Shown: positions 46,284-55,584, counted from the first letter of the stretch. The stretch is DNA of 64,000 nt from JANQHS01 sp965267505 (GCA_965267505.1 OZ254081.1:2542001-2606000), one strand, 5' to 3'. Numbers and translations are program-made. The notes: generated from the letters alone by a model not told the origin.

Positions 46284-46799
46284 TCAAGTCCAGTTTCCAG
46301 CATAACTAATTGGAATGTTATCGGAGTTTCCCAAAATATCATATTTCAATTTTGTTATCTGCTTAATGTGTAGCAGGTCATGAGCAAGCCAATTCTTCAA
46401 AAACATTCCAGCTGAGAGAGTCCCCAAGCTTTTATGTTCGTAGCTGTTTTTCCAGTTGGGGTTTTCTAGAGATCTTAAAAATTCAATTGATCTATCCCTT
46501 TCTTCCGAGAATAAAGAAAGCTTCTCGTTAAAATCCTGATCCATGTAATTTCTTTTTCCAACCCAATCTTGGGGATCGATTTTAGGGGGTTCTATCCCAG
46601 GTTCTTTCAATGTGGTTTTGATTCGGGTACGAAAATCTTCAACCTCTTCATCTATCATATGGCAAAGGACCTCTAAGGCACACCATTTTTCATCCGAAGC
46701 TTTCCAAAAGATCTCTTCACTCTCAAAGTCACTGAAAAGAGAAAGGATAATCCCTTTGTTTCTTTCCAAATGATCCATTATCAGCTTTGCATCAATCAT
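46284..46799 (-). CDS. DinB-family protein (putative metal-dependent hydrolase fold)
   Basis: This 171-residue four-helix-bundle protein shows DinB-like features: a KWCALEVLCHMIDEE helix with His51-type metal ligand and a C-terminal HDLLHIKQI with paired histidines. In characterised relatives such bundles bind metal and act as thiol-dependent transferases or stress proteins; the reaction here is unknown. Its ATG overlaps the stop of the IF-2B-like gene (ATGA). Confidence 0.8.
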   Translation of the reverse strand: MIDAKLIMDHLERNKGIILSLFSDFESEEIFWKASDEKWCALEVLCHMIDEEVEDFRTRIKTTLKEPGIEPPKIDPQDWVGKRNYMDQDFNEKLSLFSEERDRSIEFLRSLENPNWKNSYEHKSLGTLSAGMFLKNWLAHDLLHIKQITKLKYDILGNSDNIPISYAGNWT

Positions 46800-47566
46800 A
46801 TTTTTACATTTTCAGTGATCAAACCTGTTGCCAGCGAAAGGGGCGTTTTTTCAAATATCTCACCATTAACACTCACTGCATTTACTTTTTTGCGACTGTC
46901 AGCAAGTATCCAGACCGGTACGTCAAAGCTGTTTGCGCATTCTGTTAGCGATCTGGTTCCAATTTTATTCAACCACTCCTGGGAATTGAATTGGTCTGCT
47001 CCAAATACCAATTGGTCTACAGCTTTCATTCGATAGATGGCAGTTTCATCCTCAATTAATTCGACCTCAAGTTCCAAATTGTCTAGTTCGATGGCCTGGA
47101 TCTTCCCTTCAGAACCAGGTTCAGAAATGGTTTGGATGATCTTGCCATCAAAACCACTCATGGACAATTGCTTACCAAGCTCAACAAGTGCTCCACTATG
47201 ACTATGGAATAAAAGAGTAGATTTCTTCAATGGATTTAATTCAAGGAAGTTCTTGGCAATTCGCTTATTAACATCTCTCCATTCCTTTTTGTAATCATCT
47301 AGCCAGGATTCAATGGATTTTTGGTAATCACTTTCTTGTAGGCCCCGTATCAATTTGCTCTTGGCCTGATTTGAGAAATGTTGGATCACGATCAAATCCT
47401 TGTGGTGTTCTGCTATCTCCTCGAGCTCAAGACAAAGTCGGCTAGAAGATTCTTTTGAAAAGGAATCATGATGGATGCTTTCATTGAAACCCCAAATAAC
47501 CTGTTCCAGTATCCTGCTGCTTCCGCTTTGGTGATCTTTCCAAACTGATTCAAAGAACTGTTTCAA
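46796..47566 (-). CDS. IF-2B (eIF2B / MtnA-like) family protein with altered active site
   Basis: This 256-residue protein has an N-terminal helical region and a C-terminal Rossmann-like IF-2B fold. Signatures are LLFHSHSGALVELGKQ (118-133), IIQTISEPGSEGKIQAIEL, VFGADQF (187-193) and NKIGTRSLTECA. In the sugar-phosphate isomerases MtnA and R15P isomerase, the segment THCN carries a catalytic Cys; here the matching position is Ser122, while Asp191 of GAD is kept. It is therefore probably not a classical isomerase. The start is TTG 47566. It is coupled to the DinB gene. Confidence 0.78.
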   Translation of the reverse strand: MKQFFESVWKDHQSGSSRILEQVIWGFNESIHHDSFSKESSSRLCLELEEIAEHHKDLIVIQHFSNQAKSKLIRGLQESDYQKSIESWLDDYKKEWRDVNKRIAKNFLELNPLKKSTLLFHSHSGALVELGKQLSMSGFDGKIIQTISEPGSEGKIQAIELDNLELEVELIEDETAIYRMKAVDQLVFGADQFNSQEWLNKIGTRSLTECANSFDVPVWILADSRKKVNAVSVNGEIFEKTPLSLATGLITENVKI

Positions 47567-47581
47567 GATTTAATATTGGGT

Positions 47582-48154
47582 TTAATCCAGTTTTTGGGCA
47601 ATAAGGAGAATGGAATCGTCCTTGCCAAACTCCATGTAGTTTTCGCAGTGAAGTACATGAAAATATTCTTGGACCATTGATTCAAGATCCTGTTTTCGAT
47701 AATGAGAAAAGATCAATCCCTTTTCCTCAGCCTGACCTTCACCTGCCCAGAAACTATGACAAATTATGCCACTAGAATTAAGAATTTCAGCCTGGCTTTT
47801 CAGGCTGCCTCTAAGTTCATCGGGGTTAAGATGGTGCAATACTTTATTGGAGTAGATACAATCAAACCGGACTAATGATCTGATGTTCCTTGCATCTATA
47901 TTTTCGAGTGAAAAATCCGGATGATCTTTTTTGAATCGATCTAAGAAGATCGGTGAAAAATCTGAACCCGTGACTTTAAAATGTCTGGAAAGAAGAACCA
48001 GATCCTTGCCTTCTCCCATCCCTAGTTCTAAAACGGAACTACCTTTCTGAAGCCATTTTTGAAGCTCGGTGATTATCCCTTTGCCGTCAATACCCTCAGA
48101 GATCTCAATGTACAGATCCACCGACTCTTCGGTCAAATAAAAAGGCCCTTCCAT
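47582..48154 (-). CDS. Class I SAM-dependent methyltransferase
   Basis: This 190-residue protein has the SAM motif I VLELGMGEGKDLVLLSR (about 41-57), the acidic ribose-binding end of strand 2 (VTGSDFSP), motif II-like IYSNKVLHHLNPDEL, and a post-motif segment GIICHSFWAG. The N-terminal residues (YLTEESVDLYIEISEG) are typical of small Bacteroidota methyltransferases of unknown substrate. It is the first gene of the minus-strand cluster 48154 to 45650 and 15 bases before the IF-2B-like gene. Confidence 0.85.
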   Translation of the reverse strand: MEGPFYLTEESVDLYIEISEGIDGKGIITELQKWLQKGSSVLELGMGEGKDLVLLSRHFKVTGSDFSPIFLDRFKKDHPDFSLENIDARNIRSLVRFDCIYSNKVLHHLNPDELRGSLKSQAEILNSSGIICHSFWAGEGQAEEKGLIFSHYRKQDLESMVQEYFHVLHCENYMEFGKDDSILLIAQKLD

Positions 48155-48184
48155 TGTTTGATGATAATGTAGCCTGAAGTTTTG

Positions 48185-48757
48185 TTACTTGGTATCAGTC
48201 ATTTTCTCATACCTTGAAATAACGCTTCCGTCGGCATTGAGTCTCAGCTCTACCCGGGAACTTTCGGATTCCAGTTCGATCTCATAGCTGTCTCCATCTT
48301 CAGATTCTATAATTTCTACTTCATCTATTGCAAATTCCTGATATTCAGTTTCAAGGAGTTCCTTTATCACTTCGGGGAGGTCTTCGACCTCTATCTCTTT
48401 TTCCCTTGCGATCAACACCCCGTCATTGTTAAAATAGATACCGTATTCCCTTCCATCAATTTTGAATTCAGCTTCATACATACCCCTCTCAAGTTCCCAT
48501 TCTACTTCTTCTATCTCGCTAAAAGCCTCATCAAAGGCTTCCCTCACTGCCATGGGTACTTCCTCCAGACTGATCTCCACTTCCTCAAGGTTGGCATCTA
48601 ATTCTTCCATAGCCTCGTCCAGCTCTTCCATAGCTTCATCCAATTCCTCCATCGCTCCCTCCATTTCTTCGGCGATCTCTTTTTTCCTTTCCTCTTTTGA
48701 ACAGGAAGTCGAGAAAAGAAAAACCGATAATAAGATTAGTGTAAGTTGTGTTTTCAT
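48185..48757 (-). CDS. Acidic PepSY-like lipoprotein with heptad-repeat tether
   Basis: This 190-residue protein has a lipoprotein signal (SVFLFSTSC, Cys19). A very acidic segment with three perfect or near-perfect AMEELDE heptads (35-55) likely forms a coiled-coil tether. Two PepSY-like beta/alpha units follow (about 62-115 and 120-188, PMAVREAFDEAFSEIEEVEW and LPEVIKELLETEYQEFAIDE). PepSY-like domains are often inhibitors or regulatory domains in the envelope. The target is unknown. It lies divergent from ppk1. Confidence 0.8.
   Translation of the reverse strand: MKTQLTLILLSVFLFSTSCSKEERKKEIAEEMEGAMEELDEAMEELDEAMEELDANLEEVEISLEEVPMAVREAFDEAFSEIEEVEWELERGMYEAEFKIDGREYGIYFNNDGVLIAREKEIEVEDLPEVIKELLETEYQEFAIDEVEIIESEDGDSYEIELESESSRVELRLNADGSVISRYEKMTDTK
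48593..48655 (-). repeat. Three 21-base tandem units encoding AMEELDE heptads
   Basis: Inside the PepSY-like lipoprotein gene, three consecutive imperfect 21-base units code for the heptads at residues 35-41, 42-48 and 49-55. Synonymous differences between units show that they are not freshly copied. Length change by slippage is possible without frame loss. Confidence 0.7.
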
Positions 48758-48880
48758 TGCCTTAAAAATTTGACCCGATCAAAAAGGTAATCAATTTTTT
48801 TTCCAATAACCTCCCATATTCCATTTCATGTTTGAAATTTATGGTTTGGGTAAAAGAGTTCTTGAAATCTTCCTTTTACT

Positions 48881-50905
48881 ATGAGTCAATTTTTTGATAG
48901 AGAGCTTAGCTGGTTATCATTCAACGAAAGAGTTCTGCAAGAGGCAGAAGATCCAAAGAATCCTCTCTTCGAGCGGATAAAGTTCCTGGCTATTTATTCT
49001 TCTAACCTTGATGAATTCTCCAGGGTCAGGGTTGCTCTTTACCAGCAAATGGCACGAGTAGACGAAAAGAAAGGGCTTGGAAATAAGAATGAAAGACTTT
49101 TAGCAAGTATCCGGGAGAAAGTCATTCCTCAATTGGATCGCTTTGGCGAGATCTTCTTTAATAAGATTATGACTGAACTCAAAGATGAAGGCTATCGTCT
49201 TGTTTCTCATGGCCAATTGGAATTGCATCAAAAGGAGTTTGTAGAAAAGGAATTCGAGAAGTTGATCATGGAGTACTGCGTTCCTTTGGAATTGAACTCG
49301 GATGATGAGCCTCCCTTTCTAGAAAATAAGGGCTTGTATTTCTTTCTAAGGGCCACCGACAAGGATAAGCCAAGAATTGAAAAGTACTATTTCTTGCGGG
49401 TCCCCAGCAATGAAATGCCCAGGTTCATTGAGATCCCAAAGAAAGGAGATAGGAATACTCTGATCATTCTTGATGAGCTTGTTAAATATTTCTTTCCAAA
49501 AATATTTCCAAATGATATTGTCAGAATGTGCTACGAGATCAAGATGTCAAGGGATGCCGACCTTTACCTTGATGATGAACAGGGGATCAACCTTTTGGAA
49601 AGAGTAAAGTCAGCCCTTCCGAAAAGGTACAAAGGTGCTCCATCAAGACTGCTGTATGATAGTGCCATATCAAAGGCTCACTTAAAGATGATAAGGAAAA
49701 GCTTGGGCTTAAAGAAAACGGAAATGGTACCAGGTGGAGCCGTTCATAATTTTAGCGACCTTTTTTCATTTCCTATCTCAAATGATCCTAAATACTTCTA
49801 TCCGAATCAAGAATCACTAAGCATTCCCAAGTTCGATGGGGAAGAATCCATTATTGCTTCAATAAAAAAGGGAGATGTTTTAGGAAACTTTCCCTATCAG
49901 GATTATGGGTCTGTTGTACGATTTGTGGAAGAGGCTTCAAATGACCCTTTGGTGAAGTCCATTGCCATTACCTTATATCGAGTAGCCAGTGACTCTGCTA
50001 TTTGTAAGGCTCTAATAAAAGCAGCCGAATCCGGCAAAGATGTATTCGTTTTTAACGAGGTAAAGGCTCGATTTGATGAGGAATCAAATATCTATTGGGG
50101 AGAAAGACTGCAGAAGGCTGGTGCTAAAGTTCAATATAGCTTTGAAGACCTCAAGGTCCACTCAAAGGTTTGCCTGGTACGGCGGGAAGAACAAGAACCC
50201 GGATACTATGCCTATTTGGGAACCGGTAATTTCAATGAAAAGACAGCTGCGATCTATTGTGATCATGGATTATTCACTTCGGATCTTCAGATCGGGAAGG
50301 ATCTGGAATCTCTTTTTGAATTTTTGAGAAGTAATAAACATCCTGAGGGCTTTGATAAGCTGTTAGTGGCTCCGTTCAATCTAAGGGAAGAATTTGTTCG
50401 ATTGGTGGAGAATGAGATTCAAATAGCCAAAAGGGGCGGTGAGGGTAAAATGATCCTGAAAATGAACAGCCTTGAGGATAAGGAGATGATCAAAAAGTTA
50501 TACGAAGCTTCTCAAGCAGGGGTCAAGATCAAATTGGTCATACGCGGGATCTGTTGTTTAATTCCTGGAAAGCAGGGTTTAAGTGAAAATATTGAAGCAA
50601 TCAGTGTGGTAGGAAGGTTTTTGGAGCATGCCCGCATTTATTGGTTTGGAAATGATGGAGATCCATGCCTGTACCTTGCATCAAGTGATTGGATGAAACG
50701 AAATCTTAGCAAAAGGGTAGAGGTCGCATTCCCAATTGAGATCCCGGAACATTATGAAGAACTGATGAAGCTTATTGAATTACAGCTTTCCGATAATGTA
50801 AAAGGAAGGATACTTAATGTGGATCAAAGCAATCTTTATTTCCAAAAAGAAGGAAACCTTACCAATAGCCAGGAGGATTTTTACAAATACCTGTCTGAAA
50901 AATAG
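48881..50905 (+). CDS. ppk1: Polyphosphate kinase 1
   Basis: PPK1 makes polyphosphate from ATP and acts reversibly. The 674-residue protein shows the N-domain RELSWLSFNERVLQEA and IYSSNLDEFSRVRVA, the catalytic domain with the phospho-histidine His427 (LKVHSKVCLV), and the second half with KMNSLEDKEMI and FLEHARIYWFG carrying a second active-site His. It starts at ATG 48881. Its stop is one base from the stop of the convergent transporter gene. Some distance away (22229) lies a phosphate cotransporter, but no operon link is seen. Confidence 0.96.
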   Translation: MSQFFDRELSWLSFNERVLQEAEDPKNPLFERIKFLAIYSSNLDEFSRVRVALYQQMARVDEKKGLGNKNERLLASIREKVIPQLDRFGEIFFNKIMTELKDEGYRLVSHGQLELHQKEFVEKEFEKLIMEYCVPLELNSDDEPPFLENKGLYFFLRATDKDKPRIEKYYFLRVPSNEMPRFIEIPKKGDRNTLIILDELVKYFFPKIFPNDIVRMCYEIKMSRDADLYLDDEQGINLLERVKSALPKRYKGAPSRLLYDSAISKAHLKMIRKSLGLKKTEMVPGGAVHNFSDLFSFPISNDPKYFYPNQESLSIPKFDGEESIIASIKKGDVLGNFPYQDYGSVVRFVEEASNDPLVKSIAITLYRVASDSAICKALIKAAESGKDVFVFNEVKARFDEESNIYWGERLQKAGAKVQYSFEDLKVHSKVCLVRREEQEPGYYAYLGTGNFNEKTAAIYCDHGLFTSDLQIGKDLESLFEFLRSNKHPEGFDKLLVAPFNLREEFVRLVENEIQIAKRGGEGKMILKMNSLEDKEMIKKLYEASQAGVKIKLVIRGICCLIPGKQGLSENIEAISVVGRFLEHARIYWFGNDGDPCLYLASSDWMKRNLSKRVEVAFPIEIPEHYEELMKLIELQLSDNVKGRILNVDQSNLYFQKEGNLTNSQEDFYKYLSEK

Positions 50906-50906
50906 C

Positions 50907-52244
50907 CTACCCTACCTGATATAGTATTTGAAGGATCACTACTAGCAGGGAAATTCCAACAAATCCATACTTAGCTAAGTATTCCCACCAGGGACCCACA
51001 GGATACCTGGATCCAGAGTTGATCTCATTTCTGGTTTCCGATATTGGATTGATCACGAAGAAAACAAAACCGGCCATTACAGCTCCCAATGGCATTAAGT
51101 AGATCGAAACAAAATCTACGATGAGAGAGAGTCTGTCCAGGTTTACTGCCAACGGAATTCCAAGGACGAAGGCAAGACCAGCAACTATGAAGACCGCCAT
51201 TTTTCGATTTACATTTAGTTGATCGATTAACCCATCTACAACAACTTCAGTTAAACTAATCAAGGATGAAATAGCTGCGAATAATACACCTAGAAAGAAG
51301 AGGATACTAAGAAGGTAACCTGCGGGCATATTTTGGAATACTTCAGGCATAGTAATAAAAACAAGTGGAGGCCCTGCAGCTGGGTCGAGTCCAAATGCAA
51401 AAACAGATGGAATGATGACCAAAGCGGCGGCCAAAGCGGCCATCGTATCTAAACTTGCTGTGAGAAACGCTGAGTAAGGAACATCCGTATCTTTTTCAAG
51501 ATAGCTTCCGTAAACCACCATTCCGGCTCCCATCAAGCTAACTGAGAAAAAAGCCTGTCCTAATGCCATAGCCCAGGTTATGGGTTCGGTTAGTTTTGAC
51601 CAATCTGGCTCAAACAAGTAAGCCAATCCTTCGGAAGAACCTTCTAAAGTGAGGGATCTTATGATTAGCCCGAGTAGCAAGATGAACAGGGTTGGCATCA
51701 TGATCTTATTCACCCTTTCTATTCCCTTTGAAACTCCCTGGACTTGAATCAGAGCAATAATCAATAGGGTGATTCCCAGCCAGAATATTGCCGGTCCACC
51801 TTCAAATAGATTATTGAATTGTGTGCCGTATTCCTTCAATTCTAAAAACCCTGGGAATAAGCTCTGGTATAGATATTTTAACACCCATGCGCTTACGACG
51901 GAGTAAAAACAAACAACCATAAAAGTGACGAGAACAGGATAAGAACCCAAGGTCTTGCCAAATAGATAACCCTTCTTTCTTAAAACTTTGTCAAATGCCT
52001 TGATAGGACCCGAATTGGCATATCTTCCTAAGCCAAATTCTCCCATTAATCCGGTTGTTCCGATTAAAATCACAAAGAGGAAATAAGGTATAAGGAATGC
52101 GGCCCCTCCGTACTGACCCAGTCTGGATGGAAATAACCAAAGATTTCCCAGGCCAATAGCTGAACCCACCGAAGCGAGTATAAAACCGATCTGGGAGGAA
52201 AATGCGTCTCTTTTTGCTGCCAAAGTCTTCTGATTTTCTATCAA
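50907..52244 (-). CDS. Neurotransmitter:sodium symporter (NSS/SNF) family transporter
   Basis: This 445-residue inner-membrane protein has about 11 helices. The LeuT-like first helix is unwound at GFILASVGSAIGLGNLWLFP, followed by GGAAFLIPYF and GEFGLGRYA; these form the sodium and substrate site. By family it imports amino acids or related amines with sodium. The substrate cannot be predicted. The start is TTG 52244 (no ATG nearby), and the gene lies divergent from the bestrophin-like gene. Confidence 0.93.
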   Translation of the reverse strand: MIENQKTLAAKRDAFSSQIGFILASVGSAIGLGNLWLFPSRLGQYGGAAFLIPYFLFVILIGTTGLMGEFGLGRYANSGPIKAFDKVLRKKGYLFGKTLGSYPVLVTFMVVCFYSVVSAWVLKYLYQSLFPGFLELKEYGTQFNNLFEGGPAIFWLGITLLIIALIQVQGVSKGIERVNKIMMPTLFILLLGLIIRSLTLEGSSEGLAYLFEPDWSKLTEPITWAMALGQAFFSVSLMGAGMVVYGSYLEKDTDVPYSAFLTASLDTMAALAAALVIIPSVFAFGLDPAAGPPLVFITMPEVFQNMPAGYLLSILFFLGVLFAAISSLISLTEVVVDGLIDQLNVNRKMAVFIVAGLAFVLGIPLAVNLDRLSLIVDFVSIYLMPLGAVMAGFVFFVINPISETRNEINSGSRYPVGPWWEYLAKYGFVGISLLVVILQILYQVG

Positions 52245-52301
52245 ATATAGATTTCTATGCCAAATGATGTAGGGTTCATTTTTTTGGCCAATACCATTTA
52301 T

Positions 52302-52309
52302 TAATTTTG
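52302..52309 (+). promoter_or_regulatory. -7 promoter element for the bestrophin-like gene
   Basis: TAATTTTG, a perfect TAnnTTTG box, ends 16 bases before ATG 52326. A TTG at 52284-52286, in a T-run, precedes it by 15 bases, slightly short of the usual -33/-7 spacing. Confidence 0.5.
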
Positions 52310-52325
52310 GCGGCCCATTAATTAC

Positions 52326-53096
52326 ATGAGAGTTCTAAAAAGCCTTTTCTTAATTATCAATTATAAGACCCTGGTGGTAATGGCCCTTGCTCTAGGCTCA
52401 ACCTGGGTTTGTGGTGAATTCCAACTAATTGCTGATTTCCCCCTTACCCTTATCGGTATTGCCATTGTATTTCCTGTGGTTTTTTCGATTGGTGCAGCTT
52501 ATAAAAGAAGAGAAAGGGCTCTTGGTTTCCTTGGGGATTTCAAGGCCCATTTAATGGCATTGTACTTTGCTTCAAGGGACTGGGTGGAATCTGATGAGAA
52601 CAGTTTTTCATCTGAAATGAAAAACAAGATCATGGAAACCTATGGTACGCTTAGAGATCTTTTTATATCTGATCCAAAAGATTGGGATAAACATGAAGAA
52701 AGGCTTTATAAAGATCTTTCTGACATGTCAGACATAATTCTAAAGTTCAGAAACCTGGGCCTGCCTTCAGGAGAAGTTTCCAGGGTTAATCAGTACCTGA
52801 GTAAACTAGCGGTGGCCTTGGAGGGCATGAAAGTGGTTCTTCACTACCGCACGCCAATTACTCTTAGAGGATACAGCAAAGTTTTTATTTATTCCTTTCC
52901 CATACTATATGGCCCGACTTTCGAGTTTATGGCAGAGAATTTCAGTTTCTCTTTGAAGTATATGATGCCAATAATGTTCAGTTTCATTCTCGTTAGCCTT
53001 GATAATATCCAGGATCATCTTGAAAATCCATTTGACCAGGTTGGAGAGGACGATATCAAGTTTGATGTGGAGGAATTCGGTAAACTTCTTGGCTAA
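52326..53096 (+). CDS. Bestrophin-like (UPF0187) membrane protein
   Basis: This 256-residue membrane protein has hydrophobic segments at about 14-34, 38-58, 190-207 and 211-230. The C-terminal half matches bacterial bestrophins: HYRTPITLRGYSKVF with the RTP motif, then SLDNIQDHLENPFDQVGEDD, equivalent to the family block with the acidic Ca-binding-like cluster. Bacterial relatives are pentameric ion channels. The N-terminal part is diverged. It likely forms its own unit. Confidence 0.75.
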   Translation: MRVLKSLFLIINYKTLVVMALALGSTWVCGEFQLIADFPLTLIGIAIVFPVVFSIGAAYKRRERALGFLGDFKAHLMALYFASRDWVESDENSFSSEMKNKIMETYGTLRDLFISDPKDWDKHEERLYKDLSDMSDIILKFRNLGLPSGEVSRVNQYLSKLAVALEGMKVVLHYRTPITLRGYSKVFIYSFPILYGPTFEFMAENFSFSLKYMMPIMFSFILVSLDNIQDHLENPFDQVGEDDIKFDVEEFGKLLG

Positions 53097-53167
53097 ATTT
53101 TGCTTAAGGGATGAAACATTGCTTGAATTTTCATGTTACTAGAATGTTAAAAAAATAATCAACGAAA

Positions 53168-55582
53168 TTGCTCACTACTCCCGGCAGGGCTCCTTGGCCC
53201 CTGATCCTAGCTATTTTCCTTTTTGGTTTTAATCTTCCGTTTGCAACTTCAAATTCCAATGATGATGCTGGAGTTACCTTAAGTGGCTATCTAAGAGATG
53301 GTAATGACGGAGAATCATTGATTGGTGCGACTGTTATTGTTGAAGGGACTACCACAGGTACAATATCAAACACCTATGGGTACTATTCTTTAACACTTGA
53401 ACCTGGACAGTACACCTTGCTATTTTCTTATATAGGTTATGAAACCCAAAAAAGGACCGTCGATCTCCAGGATAACCTCAAATTGGATATTGAAATGGGC
53501 ACTGAGGGACAACAACTGGAAGAGGTCGTGGTCACCTCAGAAGCCCTGAATGAAAATGTCACAAATACCCAGATGTCCGTTGAAAAGCTGGATATCAAAA
53601 CAGTAAAGAAGATTCCAGCATTTCTTGGGGAAGTGGATGTGGTTAATAGCATTAAGACCCTTCCTGGGGTATCATCTGTGGGAGAAGGAGCTTCAGGTTT
53701 TAATGTGAGAGGTGGAGGAGTTGGGCAGAACCTGATCCTATTGGATGAAGCACCTGTCTATAATTCCTCCCACATGCTTGGGTTTTTCTCTGTCTTCAAT
53801 CCGGATGCTGTAAAAGACCTTAAGCTTTATAAGGGTGGGATTCCTTCAAAGTATGGTGGTAGAATTTCTTCAATTCTTGACATCCAAATGAAGGAAGGAA
53901 ATAGCAAGAAACTAGGAGTTCAGGGTGGTGTGGGTACAATCTTTAGTCGTCTTGCGATCGAGGCACCGATTGTAAAGGACAAGTCTTCCTTCATCTTGGC
54001 TGGTAGGAGATCTTACATAGATGTTTTGGCAAGACCTTTTGTAGATGTACTTTCAGATGGAGGGGCTTTAAACTTTTATGATTTAACCGGAAAAGTAAAC
54101 TATAAATTCAGCGATAAGGATAGGATCTATCTATCCGGATATTTCGGAAGAGATAATTTTAAGTTTGACGCTAACCAGGGGTTCAGCTGGGGAAATGCAA
54201 CAGCAACCTTCAGATGGAATCACCTGTTCAGCGATAGACTATTTATGAATCTTTCGGCTATTTATGCCGATTATGATTACAAGCTGGAGTTTGGAGAAAC
54301 CTCCGCTGATAGGTTTGAGTGGAAATCCAGGATCAGGACCATGACGGTTAAACCTGATTTTTCCTGGTTCCTGAATTCAAATAATGAGATCTTTTTTGGA
54401 GGAGAACTGATCCGCTATGATTTCAACCCCGCGGATGCTACGACTGTAAGTGCCAACCAAGAAACCAATATCAGTCTTGATGAAAGATTTTCTTATGAAA
54501 CCGCCGTATACATCGGAAATAAACAGAAGTTTGGAAGCAGAGTAAGTGCAGAATATGGACTTCGTGGTTCCGGGTTCTTTTATGTGGGTCCAGGAACGAT
54601 ATATGAATATGGAAATGCTGAACCTGGAGACAGAAAACCAGTTGTAGGTGCACGAGAAGCTGGATCAGGAGAGATCGTCCAGGACTATTTTGTACTCGAG
54701 CCGAGATTGAGCTTGAGATTTCAGATCAATGAAATGAGTTCCATCAAGATCGGCTATAATCGTATGGCCCAATACATTCATTTGATAAGTAACCGAACCG
54801 CCTCTATTCCACTGGACGTTTGGAACCCAAGTACAAATAATATCAAACCTCAGATCGGAGATCAAATAGCACTTGGGTATTTCAGAAACCTTAGAAATAA
54901 TGAGTATGAATTTTCCACAGAGGTCTATTATAAGGAAAACCAAAACCAGGTTGAATATGTCGATGGTGCCGACCTTCTCTTGAATGAATTTCTGGAAGGT
55001 GATCTGCTCAGCGGATTCGGAAGGGCCTATGGCGTGGAATTCCTACTTAGAAAACAAAAGGGGAAACTGACCGGATGGGTTAGTTACACACTGGCAAAAA
55101 CAGAACTAAAAACGGATGGCATAAATAGAGGCGAATGGTATCCTACACGATTCGATCAAAGGCATAACTTCAAATTGACCGGAATCTACACATTCAATGA
55201 AAGATGGTCAGCTTCAATGAATTTCTCGTTCATTTCCGGTACACCAACCACCTTTCCAACTGATAGGTACGAGGTTCAAGGATACCTGATCCCACACAAC
55301 GGAAATGATTCCAGAAATAACCTTAGGATCTCACCTTACCATCGCCTGGACCTTTCTGTTACTTTAAATGGTAAGAAGGTTAAAAAAGGAAAACCAAGGA
55401 AGAACCAGGATTATTGGGTGTTCGGGCTATACAATATTTATGGAAGACAAAATCCCTTCTCCATTTATTTCACCCAGGGAACGGGAAGACCGGTGCCAGG
55501 AATGCCAATCCCGAGTAAAGGAGTCCAGGTGGCTATTATTGGCTCCATTGTTCCAGCCTTTTCTTACAATTTTAAATTCTAG
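53168..55582 (+). CDS. TonB-dependent receptor, partner of a DUF4249 lipoprotein
   Basis: The TTG 53168 is the only start after an in-frame stop at 53156. The 804-residue protein has a signal peptide (about 1-28), a carboxypeptidase-regulatory-like domain (about 36-118, LSGYLRDGNDGESLIGATVI), and a plug (about 125-235, TLPGVSSVGEGASGFNVRGG and KYGGRISSILDIQMKEGNS). A barrel follows, ending FSYNFKF. The GEGASGFNVRGGG plug class regularly pairs with DUF4249 lipoproteins, as here 2 bases downstream. Together they resemble a two-component import system analogous to SusCD. The substrate is unknown. Confidence 0.92.
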   Translation: MLTTPGRAPWPLILAIFLFGFNLPFATSNSNDDAGVTLSGYLRDGNDGESLIGATVIVEGTTTGTISNTYGYYSLTLEPGQYTLLFSYIGYETQKRTVDLQDNLKLDIEMGTEGQQLEEVVVTSEALNENVTNTQMSVEKLDIKTVKKIPAFLGEVDVVNSIKTLPGVSSVGEGASGFNVRGGGVGQNLILLDEAPVYNSSHMLGFFSVFNPDAVKDLKLYKGGIPSKYGGRISSILDIQMKEGNSKKLGVQGGVGTIFSRLAIEAPIVKDKSSFILAGRRSYIDVLARPFVDVLSDGGALNFYDLTGKVNYKFSDKDRIYLSGYFGRDNFKFDANQGFSWGNATATFRWNHLFSDRLFMNLSAIYADYDYKLEFGETSADRFEWKSRIRTMTVKPDFSWFLNSNNEIFFGGELIRYDFNPADATTVSANQETNISLDERFSYETAVYIGNKQKFGSRVSAEYGLRGSGFFYVGPGTIYEYGNAEPGDRKPVVGAREAGSGEIVQDYFVLEPRLSLRFQINEMSSIKIGYNRMAQYIHLISNRTASIPLDVWNPSTNNIKPQIGDQIALGYFRNLRNNEYEFSTEVYYKENQNQVEYVDGADLLLNEFLEGDLLSGFGRAYGVEFLLRKQKGKLTGWVSYTLAKTELKTDGINRGEWYPTRFDQRHNFKLTGIYTFNERWSASMNFSFISGTPTTFPTDRYEVQGYLIPHNGNDSRNNLRISPYHRLDLSVTLNGKKVKKGKPRKNQDYWVFGLYNIYGRQNPFSIYFTQGTGRPVPGMPIPSKGVQVAIIGSIVPAFSYNFKF

Positions 55583-55584
55583 TC

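Noticed and set aside
46796..47566. Annotation as methylthioribose-1-phosphate isomerase
   Set aside because: The catalytic Cys is replaced by Ser and the protein is shorter than MtnA; only fold-level similarity is claimed.
48593..48655. Short tandem units considered as a CRISPR-like array
   Set aside because: The units are coding heptads without spacers and lie in frame in a lipoprotein gene.
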